Positions 47,857-56,881 of a stretch of DNA of 64,000 nucleotides are shown piece after piece. The stretch lies in the NCBI RefSeq assembly GCF_022919075.1, contig NZ_CP095078.1, positions 806,001 through 870,000 on the forward strand, given 5' to 3'. The notes under the pieces were generated by a model that searched no databases, was not told the DNA's origin, and saw nothing but the letters and a program-made list of their open reading frames with translations. Both the position numbers and the translations under genes were made by a program. Source of the stretch: Nocardioides sp. W7 (GTDB taxonomy: Bacteria > Actinomycetota > Actinomycetes > Propionibacteriales > Nocardioidaceae). Positions within the stretch are counted from its first letter, which is position 1. Every line of letters starts with the position of its first letter.

Positions 47857-48147
47857 TCAGTGAGCGTCGGGGCGAATGACCTTGGTGCGCAGGATCGACT
47901 CGTTGAGCGTGAGCTGGCGGTCGAACTCCTTGACCGTGGCCGGCTCGGCGTTCAGCGAGATGACGGCGTAGATGCCCTCGGCGTTCTTCTTGACCTCGTA
48001 GGCCAGCCGGCGGCGACCCCACACGTCGACGGACTCGACCGAGCCGCCGTCCTTGCGGATGACGTTGAGGTACTTGTCGAGCGACGGACCGATGGTCCGC
48101 TCCTCGAGGCTGGGGTCGAGGATGACCATGACTTCGTAAGCGCGCAA
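47857..48147 (-). CDS. rpsF: 30S ribosomal protein S6
   Basis: A 96-residue S6: [95 protein letters not shown]. It binds S18 and 16S rRNA in the platform. The start is TTG 48147, set by AGGAGG 7 nt upstream and by the conserved N terminus; an open extension to 48294 is leader. TAGCCT at 48300-48295 (reverse strand) is the likely -10 box of the operon, leaving a leader of about 140 nt. Confidence 0.97.
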   Translation of the reverse strand: MRAYEVMVILDPSLEERTIGPSLDKYLNVIRKDGGSVESVDVWGRRRLAYEVKKNAEGIYAVISLNAEPATVKEFDRQLTLNESILRTKVIRPDAH

Positions 48148-48376
48148 AGCGCGTCCTCCTTTGGACTCGGCGGCCACGGTCTCTCCGTGGCAGGAGGGTG
48201 CAGCGTCCCCACGACGATCCGGATCGGGCTGGATCGAGGTGGAGGTCACGCGGCGACCTGGTCCCGTCGGTGGGCAGGGCGCAGCGGACAGCACAGGCTA
48301 GCAGCGGCGCCGCACTCCCTCCCAATCCTGTGGATTGCGGTCCGCGCCTGTCCGCGGCCGTGGCTAGCGTCGCGGG

Positions 48377-49192
48377 ATGGCCCGCACCCGCCCACCCCCG
48401 ATCGTGGGGCGCTACCTGCTCGCCGACCGGGTCGGCCTCGGCGGGACGGGCGCGGTCTGGCGAGCGTGGGACCTGCGCGAGGAGCGGTACGTCGCCGCCA
48501 AGCTGCTCCGCAGGTACGACGAGGCGCTGCTGCTGCGCTTCGTGCGCGAGCAGGCGCTGCGGATCCGGCACCCGCACGTGCTCGCACCGCGCGGCTGGGC
48601 GGCCGAGGACGAGGTCGCGGTGATCGTCAGCGAGCTGGTCCGCGGCGGCTCGGTGCGCGGCCTGCTCGGCGCCGGCCCGCTGCCCGAGGGGTTCGCCGTC
48701 GTCCTCCTCGACCAGGCGCTCCAGGCCCTGGTCGCGGTGCACGCCGCCGAGGTCGTGCACGGCGACGTGAAGCCCGCGAATCTGCTGCTCGAGCCCACCG
48801 GCGCCGGCCGCCCGCACCTCCGGCTCGCGGACTTCGGCGTGGCTTCCGCCGCGGACGGGGTGGTGTTCCGGAGCATCGGGCCGGTCGGCACGGTCGGCTA
48901 CCTCGCACCCGACCAGGAGCGCGGCGCCCCGCCCGACCCGGCGCAGGACGTCTACGCGCTCGGGGTCACCGGCCGCCGCCTGCTCCGGGGCCCGGCCGCG
49001 GTGACGACCCTGCTCGACTCGATGACCCGGCCCGAGGCCCGGCTGCGCCCCACGGCCCAGGTGGCGCTGGAGCGCCTCCGCTCCCTCCCGGTACGCCGCG
49101 GCGGCGACTGGCCCGTCGTCCCCGACCGGCTCGGTCCGGACCCGCCGGGGCCGCCGGCCGGGACGCGGGGTCGGCTCGGCTGGCTACGGTGA
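48377..49192 (+). CDS. Soluble Ser/Thr protein kinase
   Basis: A 271-residue Hanks-type kinase without membrane segment. It has GLGGTGAVWRA (P-loop, 20-30), K42 in VAAKLL, catalytic loop VVHGDVKPANLLL with D130, DFG motif LADFGVAS with D152, and GPVGTVGYLAPDQE as the P+1 loop. The C-terminal lobe is shortened (about 60 residues after the activation segment, ending in a Pro-rich tail), so it is smaller than PknA/B kinase domains. Substrate unknown. ATG follows TAGCGT by 6 nt (leaderless). Its stop overlaps the convergent regulator gene by 9 bp. Confidence 0.88.
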   Translation: MARTRPPPIVGRYLLADRVGLGGTGAVWRAWDLREERYVAAKLLRRYDEALLLRFVREQALRIRHPHVLAPRGWAAEDEVAVIVSELVRGGSVRGLLGAGPLPEGFAVVLLDQALQALVAVHAAEVVHGDVKPANLLLEPTGAGRPHLRLADFGVASAADGVVFRSIGPVGTVGYLAPDQERGAPPDPAQDVYALGVTGRRLLRGPAAVTTLLDSMTRPEARLRPTAQVALERLRSLPVRRGGDWPVVPDRLGPDPPGPPAGTRGRLGWLR

Positions 49193-50056
49193 CGCGGTCG
49201 GTTCGAGCCGCTGGGTCCCAATGACGCGCAGCAGCGCGAGCGCCTCCGCCTCGGGGGTGTCGGGCGCGGCGGAGTAGACGATGAGCATCTGGTCGTCGTC
49301 GGGCAGGTGCAGGGTGTCGCAGTCCAGGGTCACCGGGCCGAGGCTCGGATGGACGAGCGTCTTGCGGTGGGTGCGCGGGCAGCGGGCGGGAGTCGTCTCC
49401 CACAGCTCGCGGAACTCCGCCGAGCTCGCCAGCAGGTCCGCCAGCAGCCGCTGCAGGCCCGGGTCGTCGGGGTAGCGGCCGCTGGCGGTGCGCAGGCTGG
49501 CCACGCCCTGCCGCACGGTGGCTTCCAGTTCGTCGGGCGAACCGCCCACCGGCGTCCGCGCGGGGTCGCGCGGGTCCGGCAGGAACCGCAGCCGCATCCG
49601 GTTGCGGCGCTCGAGCGGGATCCGCGACCAGTCGCCGTGCAGCGCGGCGGACATGGCGTTCCAGGCGAGGATGTCGCCCTTGGCGCTCACCACCATCGCG
49701 GGCAGGTCGGCGAACCGATCGATCAACCGGAGCACGCTCGGTTTCACGTGCAACGAGATCCGGCCGGCCTGCGGCCGGGCGACGCCGGCCAGCGAGAACA
49801 GGTGGTCGCGCTCGTCGTCGTCGAGTCGCAGCGCGCGGGCCAGCGAACCCATGACCTGCTCGGAGGGATGCGGCCCGCGGCCCTGCTCCAGCCGGACCAC
49901 GTAGTCGACGCTGATCCCGGCCAGCATCGCGATCTCCTCGCGCCGCAGTCCGGGCACCCGGCGGTTCAGTCCGGCGGGCAGGCCGACCTCCTCGGGGCGG
50001 ATCCGCTCGCGCGCCCGCTTCAGGACGGTCGCCAGCTCGGTGCGGTTCGGCTTCAC
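49184..50056 (-). CDS. Helix-turn-helix regulator with MmyB-like ligand domain
   Basis: A 290-residue protein. VKPNRTELATVLKRARERIRPEEVGLPAGLNRRVPGLRREEIAMLAGISVDYVVRLEQGRGPHPSEQVMGSLARALRLDDDERDHLFSLAGV is the Xre-like head of the MmyB family, and the PAS-like MmyB domain follows (LRLIDRFADLPAMVVSAKGDILAWNAMSAALHGDW, LWETTPARCPRTHRKTLVHPSLGPVTLDCDTLHLPDDDQMLIVYSA). These proteins regulate a neighbouring oxidoreductase gene, here the divergent SDR at 50157 separated by 100 bp. GTG start. Confidence 0.9.
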   Translation of the reverse strand: MKPNRTELATVLKRARERIRPEEVGLPAGLNRRVPGLRREEIAMLAGISVDYVVRLEQGRGPHPSEQVMGSLARALRLDDDERDHLFSLAGVARPQAGRISLHVKPSVLRLIDRFADLPAMVVSAKGDILAWNAMSAALHGDWSRIPLERRNRMRLRFLPDPRDPARTPVGGSPDELEATVRQGVASLRTASGRYPDDPGLQRLLADLLASSAEFRELWETTPARCPRTHRKTLVHPSLGPVTLDCDTLHLPDDDQMLIVYSAAPDTPEAEALALLRVIGTQRLEPTASP

Positions 50057-50156
50057 GTCCCCAGGATGCCCCGGCTTCGACGACGCCGGGTAGGACGCCC
50101 GGTCCCACGACCAGCAGGTCCTGTCAGCGCCACTCGGACCGACGCAGGATCGAGGC

Positions 50157-50879
50157 ATGACCGACACGAGCACCACCGTCCTGATCACCGGCGCCAACAA
50201 GGGCCTCGGCCTCGAGACCTCACGCCGCCTCGCCGCCCTCGGCTGGACCGTCTGGATGGCCGCCCGCGACACCCGGGCCGCCACCGAGGCCGCCGACAAG
50301 CTCCGGGCCGACCAGCCCGACGCCGACCTGCGGACGGTCGAGCTCGACGTCACCAGCGAGGCGTCCGTCGCATCGGCGTACGACGTCGTCGCGGCAGCGG
50401 GCACCGGCCTCGACGTCCTGATCAACAACGCCGGCATCATCGGCTCGTTCACGAGCACCCTGGAGACGACCGCCGCCGACTTCGCCTCGACGTACGACGT
50501 GAACGTGCTCGGGCCGGTCCGGGTGACCCGGGCCTTCCTGCCGCTGCTGAGCGCGTCGGCGCGGCCGCGCCTGGTGATGGTCTCCAGCGGCCTGGGCTCG
50601 ATCGCCCTCAACAACGACCCGTCGCGCGACGAGTTCGGCGTGCCGGGGATCGTCTACCAGTCCTCCAAGGCGGCGCTGAACATGATCGCCAACCAGTACG
50701 CGAAGGCTCTTCCCGAGGTGCGGGTGTCCTCGGTCGACCCCGGCTACACCGCCACGGACCTCAACGGGCACGCCGGCCGGCAGACCGTCACCGAGGGAAC
50801 CGACGCGATCGTCACCGCCGCGTCGGCCGACCACGTGCCGGGCGCGCACTTCGACCGGTACGGCGTGATCCCGCGCTGA
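50157..50879 (+). CDS. Short-chain dehydrogenase/reductase
   Basis: A 240-residue classical SDR. Cofactor loop TGANKGLG (NADP(H)-type by R38 region), NNAGIIG, catalytic Ser in VMVSSGLGS and YQSSK. The segment KALPEVRVSSVDPGYTATDLNGHAG matches carbonyl-reductase-like SDRs. It reduces a carbonyl or oxidises an alcohol of unknown identity. It is divergent from the MmyB-type regulator, the usual arrangement for substrate-induced control. Confidence 0.92.
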   Translation: MTDTSTTVLITGANKGLGLETSRRLAALGWTVWMAARDTRAATEAADKLRADQPDADLRTVELDVTSEASVASAYDVVAAAGTGLDVLINNAGIIGSFTSTLETTAADFASTYDVNVLGPVRVTRAFLPLLSASARPRLVMVSSGLGSIALNNDPSRDEFGVPGIVYQSSKAALNMIANQYAKALPEVRVSSVDPGYTATDLNGHAGRQTVTEGTDAIVTAASADHVPGAHFDRYGVIPR

Positions 50880-50995
50880 GCGTCACGGGAGGTGTACGTC
50901 GACCCCGCGTCCCGGAGCTCGGCGACCCGCGCCCCGGGGGCGGCGTGTCGCAGCAGGTCCTGTGCCCGACGCCCGGCGTCTCATCCGCCCCAGGT

Positions 50996-51077
50996 TCATC
51001 ACGGTATGCAGGCCAGTTCGCACCTCCCACGGCGTGCCCACCGTGGGAGGTGCGGGTTCGGCTGCATACCGTGATGA
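50996..51077. repeat. Two-tier intergenic palindrome (element 6)
   Basis: Outer arms TCATCACGGTATGCAG (50996-51011) and CTGCATACCGTGATGA (51062-51077) are perfect over 16 bp. Inner arms CGCACCTCCCACGG (51019-51032) and CCGTGGGAGGTGCG (51041-51054) are perfect over 14 bp. Both tiers centre on 51036.5 with 7-nt spacers and an 8-nt loop. It lies 117 bp after the SDR stop and 58 bp before the endonuclease IV gene. Confidence 0.85.
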
Positions 51078-51135
51078 GCCTGCGCACACCCCCGGCCCCA
51101 CCCGCACTGTCCCCACCTCTTCCTACGATGGGCAC

Positions 51136-51933
51136 ATGAGCCAGATCGCCATCGGAGCCCACGTCGACCAGACCGACCCGATCGCGGAGGCGCAGGCCCG
51201 CAACGCGCCGCTGGTGCAGTTCTTCCTCGGCGACCCGCAGGGCTACCAGGGCCCCGAGTTCGCGTACGCCGGGGGCGCGGAGGGTCTCAAGGCGGACGCG
51301 GAGGCGGCCGGCGTCGACCTCTACGTGCACGCGCCGTACATCATCAACGTCGCGACGACGAACAACCGGATCCGGATCCCCAGCCGCAAGCTGCTCCAGC
51401 AGCACGTCGACGCGGCGGCCTCGATCGGCGCGAAGGGCCTGATCGTGCACGGCGGTCACGTCAACAAGGCCGACGATCCTGCGAAGGGGTTCGACAACTG
51501 GCGCAAGGCCATCGAGGCGACCGACCTCAAGCTCCCGCTGCTGATCGAGAACACCGCCGGCGGCGACAACGCGATGACCCGCTACCTCGACCGGATCTCC
51601 GGGGTCTGGGCGGCGATCGCCGAGACCGACCAGCTCGACATGGTCGGCTTCTGCCTCGACACCTGCCACGCCCACGCGGGCGGCAACGCGCTCGAGACGG
51701 TCGTCGAGGACGTCAAGGCGATCACCGGCCGGATCGACCTGGTGCACTGCAACGACAGCCGCGACGAGTTCGACTCCGGCGCCGACCGGCACGCCAACTT
51801 CGGCGCCGGCAGGATCGACCCCGACCTGCTGGCCTCCGTGGTCCGCGACGCCGGCGCCCCGGTGATCTGTGAGACCCCCGGCCCCGCCGACGCGCACGTC
51901 GCCGACTTCAACTGGCTGCGCGAGCGGCTCTGA
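51136..51933 (+). CDS. nfo: Deoxyribonuclease IV (AP endonuclease, Nfo family)
   Basis: A 265-residue TIM-barrel enzyme that cleaves DNA at abasic sites. Three-zinc-site ligands are visible in order: VHAPY, IVHGGH, LLIENTAGG, FCLDTCHAHAGG, LVHCNDSRDEFDSGADRHANFGAG and ICETPG. It is slightly shorter than the E. coli protein. TACGAT (51124-51129) is 6 nt before the ATG, so the message is likely leaderless. Convergent with the 108-codon gene at 51990, with palindrome element 7 between. Confidence 0.92.
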   Translation: MSQIAIGAHVDQTDPIAEAQARNAPLVQFFLGDPQGYQGPEFAYAGGAEGLKADAEAAGVDLYVHAPYIINVATTNNRIRIPSRKLLQQHVDAAASIGAKGLIVHGGHVNKADDPAKGFDNWRKAIEATDLKLPLLIENTAGGDNAMTRYLDRISGVWAAIAETDQLDMVGFCLDTCHAHAGGNALETVVEDVKAITGRIDLVHCNDSRDEFDSGADRHANFGAGRIDPDLLASVVRDAGAPVICETPGPADAHVADFNWLRERL

Positions 51934-51948
51934 CCGCAGCGTTCCCGC

Positions 51949-52001
51949 GTTGGTCCCTGAGATTCGGCACGCCCGCGACCCGGCGGGAGTCAGGGACCAA
52001 C
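51949..52001. repeat. Two-tier intergenic palindrome (element 7)
   Basis: Outer arms GTTGGTCCCTGA (51949-51960) and TCAGGGACCAAC (51990-52001) are perfect over 12 bp; an inner CCCGC-GACCCG-GCGGG hairpin occupies 51972-51987, off-centre by 4.5 nt. The right arm includes the last codons and stop of the 51990-52316 gene. It separates two convergent genes and could terminate both. Confidence 0.65.
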
Positions 52002-52316
52002 CGGGCCCGCGACCGTGAGGGTCAGGCAGCGCACCTCTGCGGAGTCCGGCCGGCCGCTGCGCTGGCGCACCAGCCGCAGCGTGCCCTCAGCCGTCGTCAG
52101 CTCCTCGGACCCGAAGACGAGGAAGGAGAACACGTGCCCGTCGTCCTCGATGGGCACGAGGTACGACGGCCGCTCCGCCACGTGCCACCGGCTGGCGCCG
52201 AGCCGCCGGCGGAAGACCAGCTGCACGCAGCTGCCCACCCCGGCGTCGATCACCTGCCCGGACGCGGGGTCCTCGAGCACGTGATGACTGATCCGCTGCT
52301 TCGTGGCGATCGACAC
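51990..52316 (-). CDS. Small protein, possibly chagasin-like (protease-inhibitor fold)
   Basis: A 108-residue cytoplasmic protein without signal peptide. From ASGQVIDAGVGSCVQLVFRRRLGASRWHVAERPSYL through FSFLVFGSEELTTAEGTLRLVRQRSG to VRCLTLTVAG the order of beta strands and the GxSRW and (A/E)GxLxLxRxR segments recall the chagasin/I42 inhibitor fold. This is a pattern-based suggestion; sequence alone does not prove it. It is the last gene of the sigma-subtilase-CHAT operon, 72 bp after the CHAT gene, where a protease inhibitor would make sense. Confidence 0.45.
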   Translation of the reverse strand: MSIATKQRISHHVLEDPASGQVIDAGVGSCVQLVFRRRLGASRWHVAERPSYLVPIEDDGHVFSFLVFGSEELTTAEGTLRLVRQRSGRPDSAEVRCLTLTVAGPVGP

Positions 52317-52388
52317 GACTGCCTCCTCGAACTGAGTTGTTGAGGATCAGGAGCGGACCGCCGCCCGGTTGATACGCCGGGGACGGGC

Positions 52389-54836
52389 TCAGCCGAAGCA
52401 CACCAACGGCACCGGGGCGGTGCCGGTCGAGACGGCCGGCACCGCCGCGGCCAGTGCCGCGGCCGGATCGACGCCGGTGGAGAGCTGCTGGTGGACGGCG
52501 ACCAGGACGTCGTACGCCGCTTGGTCGTTGACCGCGGCCGCCGACGCGATCACGCAGCGCGCGCCGGCGTGCAGCCATGCGGCGGACATGCCGATCAGCT
52601 CCTCGCCCCACCGCACCGTCGAACGGCCGACCTCGCACGCGGAGAGCAGCACGACATCGGGCACCGCGCGGAGCCGGTCGATGTCGTAGCCGAACCACGA
52701 CCCGTCGGCCAGCAGCAACCCGGAGAAGAGCGGGTTCTCGGCCGAGTGCCGGCCGTGGGCCGCGACGTGCAGGACGTCGACCTGCTCCGCGAGCTCCGAG
52801 ACCGCGCCCGCGGTGGCGGCCGCACCGACCAGGACCCGGGCGGACGGCCACTCCTTCGCGGCGGCGTTCACCTCGTCCTCGGCGCGCAGCACCCGCGGCC
52901 CGGCGACGAAGCCGGCCGTCGTCGTCCGCAGCGGCGTCGTACGACGGGCCAGCCAGGACGTCGCCGACTGCGCGACCGTGACGGGGCGGCCGACGTACCC
53001 GGGCAGCAGGGTCCACGGCACACCCGCCAGGACTCCGGACGGCGTCAGCACCACCCGCCGCTCGCCGACCGCCTCCAGCACCGGCGCGACCAGCAGTGCC
53101 GCCAGCTGGTCGAGGCGTACGGCGAGCGCGCCGCGGACCGCGCCCGCCATCGGCTCGGACAGGTCGGCCGCGGCCACGTCGAGGTCGGGCAGCAGGCCGC
53201 CCACGAGGTCGTCGAGGACACCGCGGACGCCCAGGTCGACCCAGGTCGCTCCGGCGTCGGTCACCACGAGCGCGACCAGCGCCTCGGCCGTCACGACGTA
53301 GGCCACGAGCGCCGTCTCCGCGTCGAGCGCGGAGCGGAGCTCGGGAAGCGTGACCGGGTCGGCGACCTCGCCGGACCCGCGGTGCTGCCAGGCCCGCTCG
53401 CGCACCCGCTGCCGCAGCTCACCCTCGCGGGCCGCGTCGTGGCTGCCCTCACCGCTCGCGAGCCCGCGCAGCTCGGCCAGATCGGCGACCAACTCCTCGT
53501 CCTCGGGTGCCCGCACCGGTTGGACCCGGCTCGCCAGCATCCGCGCCCTCTCCGACCACTCCAGCAGCACAGCCGGCCTCCGAGAATCCACGGCCAGAGC
53601 CAGACCACGCACCCCGAGACGTACGCCTTGTCCCGCGACGCCGGTCTGCAGGTCGAGCGAGCCGAAGGAGCTCTGCCACGCGTGCAGGTCAACCAGACCG
53701 GAGCGGAGATGACGCAGGGCATCGCGGCGCCTGCCCTCGGCGGCGGCGAGCTCGGCACGTGCTTCCCGGGCCAGCAGTCGCACCGCAAGCGGAGAGCGGC
53801 GCCCGATCCTCAGGTCGGCCAGTCGCGTCCGCGCGCCGTCGACCTGTCCCAACCGGGCGAGGCCGCCGGCCACCTGGAAACGGAGACTGAGCGAGTCCCA
53901 GCCGGCCCCGTCCGCGGCCAGCGATCGCGCCAGCCCCTCTGCCTCGTCCACCCGTCCCGAGACGAGTCGGTGACCTCGCAACTCGGCGACCAGCCGCACC
54001 GACTCCGCGCGGTCCGCCATAGCGGGGGCGTTCACTCGGCGGAAGCGGCGGGCGGCCTGCCGGGCCCGGACCATCGCCTCGGCCGGGTCCCGGAACAGCA
54101 CGGCACGCGCCAGGGCCAGCTCTGCCTCGGCCTGTCGCCGGCGGAGGCGCCGTACGCCGTACGCACGGCCTGCGGCCTCGAGTGCCCGCCGACCGTCGGC
54201 CTCCAGGCCGGCCGCCAGCAGAGCCTCGGCACGATCCTGCTGTCCGATCGCCTCGCTGACCGGGCTCAGCGGCGCGAGCACCGGCGCGGCGGCGTCCATG
54301 AGGGCAAGGGCCTGGACGAGCTCGCCTGCCAGGAGCCGGCAGTAGCCGAGGTTGTGACGGGCCATCGCGGCCTCGACCTCCAGCCCCGCGAGCTGCAGGT
54401 GTGGGATCGCACGATCGAAGTCGACGTTCGCGAGCTCAAGGTCCTGGTGCCTCAGGTGCACGCCCCCGCGGTTCAGGAGGGCGCGACCGAGCAGGGCGTG
54501 CTCGTCGCCCAGCAACGCGATCGCGGCCGCGAAGTCGGTGAGCGCGTCGCTGGTGCGACCACTGAGCATCAGCAGCATCGCGCGCTGGCTCAGGACGGAG
54601 CCGCGGATCCGGTCGTCCAGCACCGTCGCCGCGAGCACCTGCTCGCACCGCTGGAGCGCCGCTGCCGTGTCGCCGGTCTCGGCCTCGACGTGCGCGAGGC
54701 TGGACTCGATCTCCGCCTCGAGCTGAGTCTCGGTAGCCGCGTCGCGGGCCCGGAGGAGCAGTCGTCGGGCGACCACGTACCGTCCCGCGTTGGTCGCTGC
54801 GACGCCGCGCTGATGGAGCTCGCCGGCCGTCGACAC
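52389..54836 (-). CDS. TPR-CHAT domain protease-like protein
   Basis: An 815-residue cytoplasmic protein. Residues 1-420 are TPR-like helical repeats (for example RGSVLSQRAMLLMLSGRTSDALTDFAAAIALLG and MARHNLGYCRLLAGELVQALALMDAAAPVL). Residues 500-815 are a CHAT (caspase HetF-like) domain with VVLTPSGVLAGVPWTLLPG, the catalytic His in VLHVAAHGRHS (H694) and Cys in VVLLSACEVGRS (C734), then WGEELIGMSAAWLHAGARCVIAS. Both catalytic residues are intact. GTG 54836 is 4 nt after the subtilase stop, so it is translated with it. CHAT proteins act as regulated proteases in signalling and defence; the substrate here is unknown. Confidence 0.92.
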   Translation of the reverse strand: MSTAGELHQRGVAATNAGRYVVARRLLLRARDAATETQLEAEIESSLAHVEAETGDTAAALQRCEQVLAATVLDDRIRGSVLSQRAMLLMLSGRTSDALTDFAAAIALLGDEHALLGRALLNRGGVHLRHQDLELANVDFDRAIPHLQLAGLEVEAAMARHNLGYCRLLAGELVQALALMDAAAPVLAPLSPVSEAIGQQDRAEALLAAGLEADGRRALEAAGRAYGVRRLRRRQAEAELALARAVLFRDPAEAMVRARQAARRFRRVNAPAMADRAESVRLVAELRGHRLVSGRVDEAEGLARSLAADGAGWDSLSLRFQVAGGLARLGQVDGARTRLADLRIGRRSPLAVRLLAREARAELAAAEGRRRDALRHLRSGLVDLHAWQSSFGSLDLQTGVAGQGVRLGVRGLALAVDSRRPAVLLEWSERARMLASRVQPVRAPEDEELVADLAELRGLASGEGSHDAAREGELRQRVRERAWQHRGSGEVADPVTLPELRSALDAETALVAYVVTAEALVALVVTDAGATWVDLGVRGVLDDLVGGLLPDLDVAAADLSEPMAGAVRGALAVRLDQLAALLVAPVLEAVGERRVVLTPSGVLAGVPWTLLPGYVGRPVTVAQSATSWLARRTTPLRTTTAGFVAGPRVLRAEDEVNAAAKEWPSARVLVGAAATAGAVSELAEQVDVLHVAAHGRHSAENPLFSGLLLADGSWFGYDIDRLRAVPDVVLLSACEVGRSTVRWGEELIGMSAAWLHAGARCVIASAAAVNDQAAYDVLVAVHQQLSTGVDPAAALAAAVPAVSTGTAPVPLVCFG

Positions 54837-54840
54837 CCGC

Positions 54841-56421
54841 CTAGTCTGGCGTGAGAGAGGTCAACTCCTCCAGTGCCTGCCAGCCGCGGTCGGTCGCCGT
54901 GGCCGGGTCGTCACCGTCCGTGATCCCGCACCCGATCCGCGCGGCCAGCCGTCCGGCGAGGAGTGGGGCGGCGAACGACGTGCCGCTCCAGACCGCGAAG
55001 CCGCTCCGGAAGTCGTCCGGGTCCAGCGCTTCGCGCACTCGCCCGAAGGCGGTCGTGCGCGCCGCCGACTGAAGCCCGCCCTCGAACGACGGCATGGTGC
55101 TGAGCACCGCCGCCCCCGGGACGTGGGCCCGGACCCAGGGCCCGGCGTTCGTGAACAGCGCGTCGGTGACCCCGTTCGGGTTCAGGGCCCCGACCGACAC
55201 GATGGGCAACCGCTCGGCGGACGCCGCGAACGGCCCGGTGCCGTCGGACCACGGAGCGAATGCCGCGGGGAAGCTCGGTCGGCTCGTCGCGTCGTTGCCG
55301 GCCGAGCACACCACCAGGGTCCCGCCGGCGGCGAGATCGGCGAGGATGTCGTGCATCGTCGGATCGAAGAGCTCGTCCTCCGGTGTCTCGTGGTAGTAGC
55401 CCATCGAGAGGCTGAGGATGTCGATCGCCCGGCCGCCCTCCTCCCCGTCCCGGTGCCGTCGCGCCAGCTCGGCGATCTGGGCGAGCGATGCCACCAGGTC
55501 GGACTCCACGATCGGGCCGGCGGAGGGCACCACTCGCCAACTCAGGATGTCGGCGTCGGGACAACCCTGGTGAACCAGGCCGGCGATGAAGGTCCCGTGG
55601 CCCGAGAGCGGATCGATCACCCCGTCGAGCGCGCCCTCCAGGTCGCCGTGGAGCTCGGGGTCAGTGGTCGGGTCGTCGTATCCGATGGCGTGCCCGTCGA
55701 GGGTCACGCCGGTCGTCACCACCGGGTCGAGCCAGGGGTGACTCCCGCATCCGGTATCGAGGATCGCGACCACCGGACGCCGCCCGGATCCGGGCGAGGA
55801 CCTGACCGGTGCCGGTCCGACGTAGGCGACCGGTTGACGGCCACCGGACCCCGGCTCGGCATAGGTCGCGACCGGGTTCCCGGCGTGGTACGGGTTCCCG
55901 GCGTGGTACGGGTTTCCCGCGTGGTACGGATTCCCGGCGTGGTAGGGATTCCCGGCGTGGTACGGGTTGCTCTCGACGGACCCGGAGAACACCACGTGCT
56001 CGAGCCCGACGCCCCGGACCGCATCGACGCCCAGCTGTGCCCGGGTCTGCTGGAGCAGCGTCCAGCCGTCCGGCGCGATCGTGGCGTGGTGGGATGCCAC
56101 CACGAGACGGACCGGACGCACGCCATGGCGGAGCCCGACCGTCCGGGGGTCCTCCCGCTCGGGCACCACGTCCCACCCGAGCGGCTTCGCGACCACCCGC
56201 AGGACGTACAGCGCGTCGTCGAAGTCGACCGACTTCGAGATCAGCAGCCGCGGCCCGACGTACACGGTCGGCCGGGGCAGGACGCCCTTCACGGCGATCG
56301 CCGTGGCGGGGTCGAGCACCCGGCCCTCGACCCCGGCGATCGTGTCCCGCGGCGGCGGGTTCGGGTCCCGGTCGAGCGGCTTGCGGGGCGCGGGGCGCTT
56401 CTCGTCGTCGGGCTGGGCCAT
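54841..56421 (-). CDS. Cytosolic S8 family serine protease (subtilase) with NPYHAG repeats
   Basis: A 526-residue subtilase. Catalytic triad: D222 (VVAILDTGCG), H275 (SGHGTFIAG), S482 (WSGTSFAAP); oxyanion Asn in VCSAGND (N376). The N terminus (MAQPDDEKRPAPRKPLDRD) has no signal peptide, so the protease should be intracellular. The first 150 residues form a non-catalytic domain, and residues 152-181 are five perfect NPYHAG hexapeptides leading into a Gly/Pro linker before the protease domain. GAGGA precedes the ATG. Third gene of the operon, between the anti-sigma-like gene (7-nt gap) and the CHAT gene (4-nt gap). Confidence 0.93.
   Translation of the reverse strand: MAQPDDEKRPAPRKPLDRDPNPPPRDTIAGVEGRVLDPATAIAVKGVLPRPTVYVGPRLLISKSVDFDDALYVLRVVAKPLGWDVVPEREDPRTVGLRHGVRPVRLVVASHHATIAPDGWTLLQQTRAQLGVDAVRGVGLEHVVFSGSVESNPYHAGNPYHAGNPYHAGNPYHAGNPYHAGNPVATYAEPGSGGRQPVAYVGPAPVRSSPGSGRRPVVAILDTGCGSHPWLDPVVTTGVTLDGHAIGYDDPTTDPELHGDLEGALDGVIDPLSGHGTFIAGLVHQGCPDADILSWRVVPSAGPIVESDLVASLAQIAELARRHRDGEEGGRAIDILSLSMGYYHETPEDELFDPTMHDILADLAAGGTLVVCSAGNDATSRPSFPAAFAPWSDGTGPFAASAERLPIVSVGALNPNGVTDALFTNAGPWVRAHVPGAAVLSTMPSFEGGLQSAARTTAFGRVREALDPDDFRSGFAVWSGTSFAAPLLAGRLAARIGCGITDGDDPATATDRGWQALEELTSLTPD
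55879..55968. repeat. Five 18-bp tandem repeats encoding NPYHAG
   Basis: Five in-frame units of 18 bp inside the subtilase gene encode (NPYHAG)5, followed by a sixth partial NP. Units differ at a few synonymous positions, so the peptide repeat is kept by selection rather than being a fresh slippage product. Confidence 0.9.
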
Positions 56422-56428
56422 GGATTCC

Positions 56429-56881
56429 TCAGATCTCGAAGGTGGGGGTGGAGAAGGCCGGGCGGGCGATGTCGTGCGGCTCCAGGCTGAGCCGGAGCAG
56501 GCCCAGCGGCAGGCCGGTGAGCTCGAAGCGGCCGGTGTCGGTGACGGTCGCCGCGTGCTCGCCGGCGCGGACGGTCATCGGCTCGGGCGGCACGATCCAG
56601 CCGTCGATGCGGGAGCGGCCGTCGTCGACGGCGACGCGGACCAGCAGGTCGGTGTCGCCGTACACGAACCGGAGCGTGTACGTCGCGGTCCCGCGCGCGC
56701 CGACGAGCTCCTGGGAGCGCTCGACCAGCTCCATCAGCCCGAGCAGCTCCGCGTCCAGGTCGCTCGCGGCAAACGCGGCGGCGGCCTGCATCCGGGCGAC
56801 CAGGCCGTCGGGGACCGGGTCGCGCTCCTCGTAGACCCGGCGTACGAGGTCCAGCAGGTCCTCACGACTCATCTCGCTCAT
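56429..56881 (-). CDS. Small anti-sigma-like/regulatory protein of the sigma-subtilase-CHAT operon
   Basis: A 150-residue protein. Residues 1-60 are helical (SREDLLDLVRRVYEERDPVPDGLVARMQAAAAFAASDLDAELLGLMELVER), resembling the N-terminal helical part of zinc-free anti-sigma factors; residues 65-150 form a beta-sandwich-like domain (TATYTLRFVYGDTDLLVRVAVDDGRSRIDGWIVPPEP, FELTGLPLGLLRLSLEP) similar to carboxypeptidase-regulatory-like domains. Its ATG overlaps the sigma stop (TGATG), the tight coupling typical of sigma/anti-sigma pairs. The role is inferred from position and fold pattern. Confidence 0.6.
   Translation of the reverse strand: MSEMSREDLLDLVRRVYEERDPVPDGLVARMQAAAAFAASDLDAELLGLMELVERSQELVGARGTATYTLRFVYGDTDLLVRVAVDDGRSRIDGWIVPPEPMTVRAGEHAATVTDTGRFELTGLPLGLLRLSLEPHDIARPAFSTPTFEI

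Noticed and set aside
55879..55968. 18-bp repeats considered as a CRISPR array
   Set aside because: Units are directly adjacent without spacers and in frame within the subtilase gene, encoding NPYHAG.
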